A stretch of DNA of 64,000 bases from Brevibacterium album DSM 18261 (lineage in GTDB: Bacteria > Actinomycetota > Actinomycetes > Actinomycetales > Brevibacteriaceae), in contig NZ_AUFJ01000013.1 of the NCBI RefSeq assembly GCF_000426445.1, positions 62,001 through 126,000 of the forward strand. The letters run 5' to 3'. The position numbers and the translations under genes are program-made. How positions within the stretch are numbered: the first letter of the stretch is position 1; the number at the start of each line of letters is the position of its first letter. This document shows positions 42,577-50,390 of the stretch, in pieces. The notes under the pieces are model-generated. The model had not been told where the DNA came from, ran no database searches, and saw only the letters and a program-made list of their open reading frames with translations.

Positions 42577-43986
42577 TTACGCCCCCGAGCCGGCCAGCAG
42601 GATCCCTCCGCCGAAGGTGAAGAACGTGAGGAAGAGGACCATGATCGTGTATCCCATGATCTTGCGCACGTGGATCCCCGCGACGGCCAGCAGTGGGACG
42701 GCGAAGAAGGGCTGGGCCATGTTCGTCCACTGATCCCCGTAGGCCACGCCCATGACGACCCGGGAGGGGTCAACGCCCAGGTTCTTGGCCGCCTCCAGGA
42801 AGATCGGTCCCTGGATGGCCCACTGGCCGCCGCCCGAGGGCACGAACATGTTGAGGATGCCTGCAGAGATGAAGGCCCAGAAGCCGAGCGTCGCGGGGGT
42901 GGAGATCGTCGTGAACCAGTCGGAGACGATGGAGATGAAGCCGGTGCCGACCATCATACCCATGATGCCGGCGTAGAAGGGGTACTGGACGAGCAGCTGC
43001 CCGACGCTCTGCGAGGCGTTGGCGATGAGCTTCACGTACTCGAGGATCGAGCGGGAGAACAGCAGCCCGAGGCAGAGGAACGTCCAGTTGACGATGTCCA
43101 GGTTGAGAGCGAGGCCGTTGGCGGCGAAGTAGCTGATGAGGTAGACCGCCAGACCGCATCCGGGAATGAGCACGAGCAGCCGAGTCCCGTCGAGGCGCTG
43201 GGCGATCGTCGGACGTGCGGCGGCCTCGCCGGTGCCGGCCCCCAGCGGCCCGCCGCGGTTGTCGCGGAGCTCCTCCTTGAGTGCCTTCTGCGAGGAGACG
43301 TAGTCGTCGATCGCGTCCTGGCTGATCTCGACATTCTCGTCGCGCCCCTCCTTCGGCCGCATGAGGGGCATGAGCACGACGATGGCTGCCAGCGTCACGG
43401 CTGCGGTGATCATGTTCCACGGAGCGAAGATCGTCTCCGTCACCGGGATGAGGCCGCCGATGGTCTCCTGCATCGCGTTGCCCTCCGTGGCGACGAACAG
43501 CGGTGCGGAGCCGGAGTACCCCATGTGCCAGATGACGAACCCCGCGTAGGCGCTGGCGACGAGGAGCGGGTAGTGGACCGGGACGCCGCGGGTCTTCATC
43601 TCGATCGCGACCTGGCGTGCCAGCAGCGCCCCCACGACCAGGCCGAAGGCCCAGGCGAACAGACTCGCGACACCGGAGACCAGGACCACGAGGGAGTACG
43701 CCTGCCACTGCCGCCGGGGCAGGCCTCCCACGGCGCTCAGCGCCTTCCTGACAGGACCCGTGTGGGCGAGGGCGTGCGCGCACAGGACGGTGAGCGCGAT
43801 CTGGGCCATGAACGACAACAGACCGGCCAGACCGTCGCCCCAGGCGGTGAGGGTCTCCAGCGGGCCCGCGTCCGTCATGCCGATGCACGCGAGGAACACC
43901 AGGACGGACAGCCCGATGGCGAAGACGAAGGACTCGGGGAAGAGCTTCTCCACGAGCACCACGAAGGGCTTGACGATGACATTCAT
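42577..43986 (-). CDS. Short-chain fatty acid transporter (AtoE-like)
   Basis: The 469-residue membrane protein has about 12 hydrophobic segments and AtoE-family features: LFPESFVFAIGLSVLVFLAC at the N-terminus, FNMFVPSGGGQWAIQGPIFLEAA-type segment (IFLEAAKNLGVDPSRVVMG, about residue 395) and a central cytoplasmic loop. AtoE proteins carry acetoacetate, butyrate and related acids. The ATG overlaps the upstream regulator gene by 4 bp (ATGA). The next gene upstream but one is an acyl-CoA-synthetase-like ligase, which would activate the imported acid. Confidence 0.85.
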   Translation of the reverse strand: MNVIVKPFVVLVEKLFPESFVFAIGLSVLVFLACIGMTDAGPLETLTAWGDGLAGLLSFMAQIALTVLCAHALAHTGPVRKALSAVGGLPRRQWQAYSLVVLVSGVASLFAWAFGLVVGALLARQVAIEMKTRGVPVHYPLLVASAYAGFVIWHMGYSGSAPLFVATEGNAMQETIGGLIPVTETIFAPWNMITAAVTLAAIVVLMPLMRPKEGRDENVEISQDAIDDYVSSQKALKEELRDNRGGPLGAGTGEAAARPTIAQRLDGTRLLVLIPGCGLAVYLISYFAANGLALNLDIVNWTFLCLGLLFSRSILEYVKLIANASQSVGQLLVQYPFYAGIMGMMVGTGFISIVSDWFTTISTPATLGFWAFISAGILNMFVPSGGGQWAIQGPIFLEAAKNLGVDPSRVVMGVAYGDQWTNMAQPFFAVPLLAVAGIHVRKIMGYTIMVLFLTFFTFGGGILLAGSGA

Positions 43987-45761
43987 GACTCCTCCTCGAG
44001 TCCGGACGCTTCGATGAGCTGATGCAGGTTGAGAGCGAGCAGGTGGACGGCGTCATCGCAGTCGCATGTCAGAAGGGCCTGCGCACGCTCCAGCCGCTGC
44101 CTCAGGGTGTTGAGATGGACGTTCATCGCTCCGGCCCCCGCGGCGTTCGAGCTGCTGCTCAGCCGTGTCCTCAGCGTCTCCACGAGGGCCGTTCCGCAGC
44201 GGCGGTCGTAGTCGATGACGGGGCCCAGATGGGCCCGGACGAACGCATGGATCTCGCCGGGAGGCAGGGAGCGCATGACCATCGGGAAGAGCGCGAGCTC
44301 GTCCGCGTCCGCCCAGCGCCGTCCCCAGCGCAGCGCGCGCATGGCCTGCAGAGCGCGGAGTGCGGTGTCCGTGCGGGCGGCGACGTCCGGCTCCGCGTGT
44401 GAGCGGCAGTGTTCGTCACCGCGGCTGAGGACGAATCGCCTCACCATTCGCGGCCGGTCGAGGCCGCGAACGAGGTCGTCGACAGGGGCCGATCCTGCCG
44501 CCAGGAGAACGACGCTCTCACCCGACGCCCCTGCCACGGCGGTGAGACCCTTCCGCCGCAGCCCATCGGCGAGGAGGGCAGCGGCGGTCCGGCGGTCCCC
44601 CGACGTGAGCTCGATGCAGAAGACCGTCGGAGGGCCTCCCTCTCCCGCCCCCAGGGCTGCGAGCACTGCGCTCTCCGCGTCCGTGTCCCCGCGGACCGCG
44701 GCGGTCACCTGGTCGAACTCGGCCGTCCGGCGATAGCGCCGGGAGCCGGCGTCGAGCGCGAGCCGGATCGCAAGGGTGGGGGCGAGCTCCCTGAGCATCC
44801 TCTGCTCCGAGCTTCCCGAGGGCACCGCGCATCGCAGTCGGCCCACCGACTCCTCGCGCACCCGGAGATCGACCGCTTCGGAGAGCGCGCCGGCCTGCGC
44901 CTCGGGAGCATGGTCCGGCCCCTGCGGCGCGCTCGTCCCCACGACGGTGCCCGCGGCGTCCTCCACGACGACCCGGCCGCCGATCCCCTGCGACAGCGTC
45001 TCCGCCATCTCGTCCGCGCCGGTGCCGTCGACGAGGTGCCCCAGCAGCTTCGACTGGAGCCTCACGATCGACTCGGCCTCGCGGATCCGGGCCGAGGCCG
45101 CGTTCTCATGGGCGAAGACCGTGGCATTTCGGCTGTGGACCACTGCGGCGTGGCCGGCGAGGCTCATGAGCAGGTCGAGATCACCCGCGGAATAGGTCCG
45201 GGGGTGGCGCTCGCCCGCCAGCAGCACTCCGATCACCTGCCCCTCGGCCATGACGGGCGCACCGGCCAATGCGCGGATCCCCTCCGAGCGTGCGGAGCGG
45301 TCCCCGTGATCCGTGTGCCGGTAGCGCTCGTCGGTGAGGAAATCGGACGTCCAGGTGGGCTGCCGTCGGTCCGCGATGTAACCGGAGATACCGAAGCCCG
45401 GAGCGATCACCTCCTGCGTGAACAAATCGCTCAGCAGGCCGTCGTAGACGTGCATGGTGAGGCCGCCGTCGACGCCGAGGGCGAGGAAGTACGCGAAGTC
45501 GGAACGCAGCAGCCTCCGGGCGCGGCTGACCACTGACCAGAGCAACGCCTCCGCATCTGTTGACGAGCTCACGTCGGTGAGCGTGGCGACCAGGGCCTGC
45601 AGAGATTCCCTCGCATCCTCGAGATCGCTGATGCGACGGAGCACGGAGAACGCCGAGTCGCGATCCGCCTGGTCCGCCTCGACCCCGCCCAGATCCGTCG
45701 AATCGGCGTGCCCCGCGAGAAGCCGCAGCAGTGCGGACGCTCCGCCGGACGGTTCGCTCAT
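43983..45761 (-). CDS. GAF + PucR/CdaR-type transcriptional regulator
   Basis: The 592-residue protein has an N-terminal GAF domain (LLWSVVSRARRLLRSDFAYF, then IADRRQPTWTSDFLTDERYR and LAGAPVMAEGQVIGVLLAGE, about residues 70-210), a middle region with a helical coil, and a C-terminal PucR/CdaR HTH (MNVHLNTLRQRLERAQALL, about 550-570). The GAF domain would sense the imported acid or its CoA ester. It is coupled by ATGA overlaps to the ligase upstream and the transporter downstream, so the regulator is inside its own operon. The long upstream frame is antisense/overlap, not coding. Confidence 0.83.
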   Translation of the reverse strand: MSEPSGGASALLRLLAGHADSTDLGGVEADQADRDSAFSVLRRISDLEDARESLQALVATLTDVSSSTDAEALLWSVVSRARRLLRSDFAYFLALGVDGGLTMHVYDGLLSDLFTQEVIAPGFGISGYIADRRQPTWTSDFLTDERYRHTDHGDRSARSEGIRALAGAPVMAEGQVIGVLLAGERHPRTYSAGDLDLLMSLAGHAAVVHSRNATVFAHENAASARIREAESIVRLQSKLLGHLVDGTGADEMAETLSQGIGGRVVVEDAAGTVVGTSAPQGPDHAPEAQAGALSEAVDLRVREESVGRLRCAVPSGSSEQRMLRELAPTLAIRLALDAGSRRYRRTAEFDQVTAAVRGDTDAESAVLAALGAGEGGPPTVFCIELTSGDRRTAAALLADGLRRKGLTAVAGASGESVVLLAAGSAPVDDLVRGLDRPRMVRRFVLSRGDEHCRSHAEPDVAARTDTALRALQAMRALRWGRRWADADELALFPMVMRSLPPGEIHAFVRAHLGPVIDYDRRCGTALVETLRTRLSSSSNAAGAGAMNVHLNTLRQRLERAQALLTCDCDDAVHLLALNLHQLIEASGLEEES

Positions 45762-47320
45762 CGCTTCAGCTCGAAGCGCCGGATCTTTCCCACGCTGGTT
45801 CTCGGCAGGGAGTCCACCAGGGTCCATGCGCGCGGGCGTGCGGCCTTGGGCAGATGTGCAGACGCGTACTCGTCGAGGGCTTCCTGCGCGGGCGGCCGGG
45901 CAGGGTCCCGTGCGACGACGAAGGCATGCGGAACCACATCCCGCAGCGGATCCGGGACCGCGACGACCGCGACCTCGAGGACGCCGGGCGCCGCTGCGAG
46001 CGCGGCCTCGACCTCCGTGAGGCTCACGTTCTCCCCGGAGACCTTCACGACATCGTCCACCCGCCCCACGAACCGCAGCTGGCCGTCGTCCAGGCGGCGC
46101 ACGAGGTCGCCGGTGGAGAACGCGTCCCTGCCGCCGCGCTCGGAGAAGACCCGTGCATTGATCTCCGGCGCGTCCAGGTACTCGAGGAAGAGATCGTGCC
46201 CGCGGCGGCCGAGCACGGTGAGCACACCGGGCCCGGGCTCGGTGTCCTCGCCCGTGTCCGGGTCGACGAGGACGAGCTCCCTGCCTGCGACCACCGAGCC
46301 GATCGTCTCGGGACCGGCCTGCTCCTGGCGCTGTGCAGTGACGACCGCCGTCGTCTCGGTCATGCCGTACAGCTGCCGCGGCTTCACGCCGCAGATCTGT
46401 GCGAACTCCGCATGCTGAGCCGCTGAGAGGTTCTGCGCGAACCAGACCAGGCTGAGCGAGAGCGGAGGTTCCGCAGGATCGCGGCGCGCCAGGATCATGC
46501 GGATCGGTGCGGCGAACAGACTCGCGTGGGTCGCTCCCAGCTCCCTCGCCTGCGCGGACCACCGGGAGGCGCTGAAACCGCTGACCAGGGCGACGGAGGC
46601 GCCGGCCGCGATCGCGGCCGCGAAGCAGTAGAACTGCGCGTTGCCGTGGAACAGCGGCAGGACGACGAGCCAGCGGTGCTCGCGCTGCAGCGCGGCCGCC
46701 TGCGACATGCGCAGAGCGGTGTATGCGTAGTTCGCCTGCGTGAGGACGACGCCTTTGGGCTGTGAGGTGGTGCCGGAGGTGAACATGACGGCCAGCCGGT
46801 CTCCGGGTTCGCACCGCGCACGTGAAGCTTCGTGCGGGGTCGAGCCGGCGAGGGCTGCGCCGGGGGCGAGATCGGAACCGTCGCCTGTCACCGCGATCAC
46901 CGGATGGGCGGGCAGCGCTGCGCAGATCTCGGAGGACCGCAGGCGCGACGTCACGGTGACGGCGGCCGCGGTGCGTGCGATCTGCGTCCTGAGCTCCCCG
47001 AGGCCGGTAGTCGGATCCACGGGTGCGATCCAGGCTCCCAGCCGCGAAGCCGCCAGCCACACCGCGACGAAGGCCGGTGAGTTCTCCAGGCACAGGTGGA
47101 TCGCAGAGCCCCGGCGCACACCCCGCTGCCGCAGCGCGCCGGCAGCGCCGTCGACGGCGGCATCGAACTCCGCGTAGGTCCAGCTCCGGTCTGTGCGCCC
47201 GTCTCCGCGGAACACGAGGAACACATCGTCCGGATGCGCCTGCACGGCGCGGTCCCACAGCGCGATGAACGTCTCCGCACCTTCAGCATCTGCCTTCTCG
47301 TCGCCCGGCTCCACTGTCAT
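45758..47320 (-). CDS. AMP-forming acyl-CoA synthetase/ligase (CaiC-like)
   Basis: The 520-residue enzyme has the adenylate-forming signature MFTSGTTSQPKGVVLTQANY (about residues 179-198), QLYGMTETTAVV (about 318), STGDLVRRLDDGQ and VDDVVKVSGENVS motifs, and the catalytic Lys in SVGKIRRFELKR at the C-terminus. It activates a carboxylate as acyl-AMP then acyl-CoA; short- or medium-chain acids or carnitine-like compounds are likely. ATG 47320 follows ACAGGAGCAG. It is the first gene of the operon with the regulator and AtoE-like transporter. Confidence 0.86.
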   Translation of the reverse strand: MTVEPGDEKADAEGAETFIALWDRAVQAHPDDVFLVFRGDGRTDRSWTYAEFDAAVDGAAGALRQRGVRRGSAIHLCLENSPAFVAVWLAASRLGAWIAPVDPTTGLGELRTQIARTAAAVTVTSRLRSSEICAALPAHPVIAVTGDGSDLAPGAALAGSTPHEASRARCEPGDRLAVMFTSGTTSQPKGVVLTQANYAYTALRMSQAAALQREHRWLVVLPLFHGNAQFYCFAAAIAAGASVALVSGFSASRWSAQARELGATHASLFAAPIRMILARRDPAEPPLSLSLVWFAQNLSAAQHAEFAQICGVKPRQLYGMTETTAVVTAQRQEQAGPETIGSVVAGRELVLVDPDTGEDTEPGPGVLTVLGRRGHDLFLEYLDAPEINARVFSERGGRDAFSTGDLVRRLDDGQLRFVGRVDDVVKVSGENVSLTEVEAALAAAPGVLEVAVVAVPDPLRDVVPHAFVVARDPARPPAQEALDEYASAHLPKAARPRAWTLVDSLPRTSVGKIRRFELKR

Positions 47321-47365
47321 CGATCTGCTCCTGTGCGTTCGCCCCCGACCCCGCTGTCGGGAAGC

Positions 47366-47386
47366 CCCTCACACCGTACGTGAGGG
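47366..47386 (-). promoter_or_regulatory. Inverted repeat upstream of the ligase operon
   Basis: CCCTCAC (47366-47372) and GTGAGGG (47380-47386) form a dyad with a 7-bp spacer (ACCGTAC), about 50 bp upstream of the ligase ATG. It is a candidate operator for the operon's own GAF/PucR regulator. Confidence 0.4.
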
Positions 47387-47470
47387 ACGCGGCTCCCTCT
47401 ATGGCAGATGAGCACACTTGATGGTGGATGTGATGTGAGAATTGCACGTCTGCGTGCGAGAGCACCCGCG

Positions 47471-47592
47471 CAGCGAGTATCCGGCGCTCGAAGACGGGGA
47501 GGGCTTCCGCGGCTGAGGCGTCTCGTTCTCCGCTCGTGTCTCAATCCGCACCGTCGGGAGCTCCGAAAGCCGATGCAGACTGAGACACGAGC
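47471..47592 (+). pseudogene. Decayed duplicate of the SDR gene 3' end plus its terminator
   Basis: The 122 bp here align without gaps to 41271-41392, exactly 6,200 bp away, at roughly 85% identity by eye. The first part encodes SEYPALEDGEGFRG and a stop, against SEYPALEDVEDFRG and a stop in the SDR at 40444. The second part is the same hairpin, with three more mismatches in its stem (47533-47591). Nothing upstream of 47471 matches the SDR gene. It is a relic of a second SDR copy or of a duplication. Confidence 0.85.
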
Positions 47593-47741
47593 GAGGAACC
47601 GCAGCGCCGGCCTCCCTATCATGGGGACACGGGGGAGGATCGACGCGGATCCTCCGCTCCGTGCGGCGGAACGCGCGGAGGAGCCGGCGCTGGGAGACGC
47701 GCGCGGAGGAGCCCGTGCGAGGTGTGAGTCCGGAGGTGCGC

Positions 47742-50390
47742 ATGGATGCGAGCGGCGGGACGGGAGGATCCTCCCCGAGCGCAGTCGTCGCACGCCTGGC
47801 CGCGCACTGCCGTGAGCACCGCGGCGCACTCGTGGCCATGACGGGGTTCGTCGGGGCCGGCCGGCGGCACCTCCTGCCGGCGCTGGCGCAGGCGCTCGGC
47901 GGGGCAGGAGCCCCGGTGCCCGTGCGGGAGTGCGTCTCGCGGCGGATCGGCCCGGATTCGCCCACCCGCCGCTTCGAGGTCCTGGACGAGCGTCCGGAGG
48001 TCTCGGCCGCCGCCGCCCTGCTGACGGTCCGGTCCGATTCCGACAGCCGCCCGCCACTCCTCTTCGCCTCGCACGCGGACCTCCTCGACGAGGATTCGCT
48101 CCGCGTCCTGGACGTGCTCGTCCGCAGCGGCACGCACACTGTCGTCCTCGCAGCCCTGGAGCCCCCGCAGCGCTACCGGGAGGAACTGGGCTCCCCCTCC
48201 GGTCTCGTCGAGCACCTGCGCGCGCTGACGGCTGCGGACGCGAGCGCGGTCGTGGAGCAGCGCACCGGCTTCCCGCCCACGCCGCATGCGCTCGCCTACC
48301 TCATGCAGAGGTCGGGCGGCCTGCTGGGGCTGCTCCACGCCGTCGTGCAGGTGGGGATGCGAGAGCAGTGGCTCTTCGGGATCGAGGGCCGCACCGTCAT
48401 CGCGCGCCCGCCGCTCTGGCTGGACCGCAGATGGGCCGCCCGCTTCCGCCGCGGCTACGAGGACCTGGTGAGCGAGCAGGGACTGGCCCTGCTCGAGCGC
48501 GCCGCCCTGCTGGGACGGATCCCGCTGCGCGAGGCCATGGCGGATGCGCGCGCCCGCGCTGCCGTGGTGAGTCTGGAGCGGGCCGGGGTGTGCGAGATCG
48601 CAGGAGGGGCTCTGCGCATCCGCCAGCCCGTCGTCGCGGCCGCCTTCGAGCTGACGGGTGCGCCGCGGCAGACGGAGGAGTGGCGGCGTGCGGTCGCTGA
48701 GGACGTGCCGGACCGCTCGGCGCTCATGGCGCTGGCCTCGGGCGTCGCGGTGGAGCCCGAGGAACTCGGCCGCGGCGCGGTCCTCGACCATGCGCGGGGG
48801 AACCTGCACCGGGCCTATGCGCTGCTCGGGGCCGTCGCCGCGCCCGGACCGCGCACCCACTTCGCGCGGGCCACCATCGAGGCCAGCGCGGGTCGGCCCC
48901 GCCGCGCGCTGCGCACCCTCCGCGGGGCGGCCGAGCGCGCCGAGGCCGCCGGGGACGCGGTCGCCGCCGCCGAGGCCGAGGCGGTCGCCCAGTTCCTCGT
49001 CGCCACGGGCTTCCGACTCGAGGAGGTCGAGTTCGCGCCGCGGCCGCGCGTGGACGCCTCGCTCCTGGGGCCGGGCTCCCGCGGGCTGTACCGGGCGAGT
49101 CAGGTGATCCGCGATTTCGACTCCTTCCTGTGGGAGGTGCACCGGAGGGCGCTCGGCGAGGAGCCGGGAAACGAGGCACACGGCTCCGATGCGCGCGAAC
49201 GGCCCGCGGGGAGCACTGCCGGAGAACCGCGCGAGCAGTCGCGGGACGGTGCGCCCGCGGCTCCGCCGACAGCGACCGGGGCGGTGCCCGTGACCTCGCC
49301 CGCCGTGCACCCCGTCAGCCTCGGCGACCGTATGATGGGTCGGCGCAGCAGCGAACTCGCCGAGGCCTGCGCGCGAGTGGCCGGTCTGTGCCGGGCGGCG
49401 CTGGAGGACCGGCGCGAGGAGGGTGCGGCGCTGCTCGCCGGTCTCGCGGAGGTGCGCTGGGGCGCTCTGCCGAGCCTGGGCGCGACCTGGTGCCTCGAGC
49501 GCCTCACCCTTGCGCGGCTGCTGCTGGACTTCGATGCGGACCCCGGCCCGGAGCACTGGCTCTCCGGGGAGTCCGTCGCCGTGCGCCTCCTGGTGGCCGT
49601 GCCGATGGCCGCGCACGAGACGATCAGTGCGCTGGTGCGCGGGGAGTCGCTGGCCGGGCTGCGCGAGCGGGTGGACGTGCTGCGGGCCAAGCACGGCACC
49701 GATCTTCCCAAGGGCTCCATCACGCTGGCCCTCGTCGAAGCGCTCGGCCGGGTGGCGGAGGATCCTGGGAGAGGCGGGCCGGCCGGATCGTCCGATTCGG
49801 AGAGGACGAGGTGGTCCCCGGTGGCGGACAGCGGGCTGGCGGAGCCCGCGGTCAGGCTCGTGACCGAACTCGTCCGGCTGCTCCACGGTCCCGTGGAGGA
49901 GCTCGGCCCGGACCGCTTCTTCACGGGCAACCCGTACGGCGTCCTCGTGCGTCGGCTGCTGGTGAGGACCGTGATCATCCGGCGCGCGGCAGCACTGCCG
50001 CAGGAGGCCGCCGCCGGACTCGCCGTGACCGGGGAGGAGGCCGGGGTCGAACCGGAGTGGCTCGCGCTCGCCCGGGCGGCCGCCGCCGGCGACGGGGCCG
50101 CCTACGAGCGGGCGCGCGCCGAGGTCCGCCGCTCCCATCCGCGGGTGGCTCCGGCGCCGTGGCGGAGCGGCCCGGACGACCGGGGCACGAGGTTCCGGAA
50201 CGAGCGCATGGCCGTGCTCTCCCGGCGGGAGCAGGAGGTCGCGCGGAGGCTGAGCGAGGGTGCGGCGACGGCGGAGATCGCCGCGGAGCTGGGCGTGTCC
50301 GTGCGGACCGTCGGCACGCACATCCGCAACCTCTACCGCAAGCTCGATGTGCACAGCCGCACAGCGCTGCGTGCGGAGATCGTGCTGTGA
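47742..50390 (+). CDS. Large LuxR-type transcriptional regulator 1
   Basis: The 882-residue protein has an N-terminal NTPase-like region and a C-terminal LuxR HTH (LSRREQEVARRLSEGAATAE, then SVRTVGTHIRNLYRKLDVHS, about residues 825-880). At the Walker A position it reads VAMTGFVGAGRRHLLPAL (about 33-50), lacking the usual GKT/S lysine; LLFASHADLLDEDSL resembles Walker B. The middle is helical (repeat-like) with Gly/Ala-rich loops. It resembles LAL/MalT-like regulators but with a degenerate P-loop. GGAGGTGCGC precedes the ATG at 47742. It overlaps the next gene by 4 bp. Confidence 0.82.
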   Translation: MDASGGTGGSSPSAVVARLAAHCREHRGALVAMTGFVGAGRRHLLPALAQALGGAGAPVPVRECVSRRIGPDSPTRRFEVLDERPEVSAAAALLTVRSDSDSRPPLLFASHADLLDEDSLRVLDVLVRSGTHTVVLAALEPPQRYREELGSPSGLVEHLRALTAADASAVVEQRTGFPPTPHALAYLMQRSGGLLGLLHAVVQVGMREQWLFGIEGRTVIARPPLWLDRRWAARFRRGYEDLVSEQGLALLERAALLGRIPLREAMADARARAAVVSLERAGVCEIAGGALRIRQPVVAAAFELTGAPRQTEEWRRAVAEDVPDRSALMALASGVAVEPEELGRGAVLDHARGNLHRAYALLGAVAAPGPRTHFARATIEASAGRPRRALRTLRGAAERAEAAGDAVAAAEAEAVAQFLVATGFRLEEVEFAPRPRVDASLLGPGSRGLYRASQVIRDFDSFLWEVHRRALGEEPGNEAHGSDARERPAGSTAGEPREQSRDGAPAAPPTATGAVPVTSPAVHPVSLGDRMMGRRSSELAEACARVAGLCRAALEDRREEGAALLAGLAEVRWGALPSLGATWCLERLTLARLLLDFDADPGPEHWLSGESVAVRLLVAVPMAAHETISALVRGESLAGLRERVDVLRAKHGTDLPKGSITLALVEALGRVAEDPGRGGPAGSSDSERTRWSPVADSGLAEPAVRLVTELVRLLHGPVEELGPDRFFTGNPYGVLVRRLLVRTVIIRRAAALPQEAAAGLAVTGEEAGVEPEWLALARAAAAGDGAAYERARAEVRRSHPRVAPAPWRSGPDDRGTRFRNERMAVLSRREQEVARRLSEGAATAEIAAELGVSVRTVGTHIRNLYRKLDVHSRTALRAEIVL

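Noticed and set aside
45762..47258. N-terminal extension of the PucR-type regulator through the ligase gene
   Set aside because: The extension is Arg/Pro-rich and lies in another frame of a clear acyl-CoA synthetase gene; the ATGA overlap at 45758-45761 marks the real start.
49130..50386. Upstream extension of the second LuxR regulator
   Set aside because: Runs in another frame of the first LuxR gene; the GTGA junction at 50387 is the natural start.
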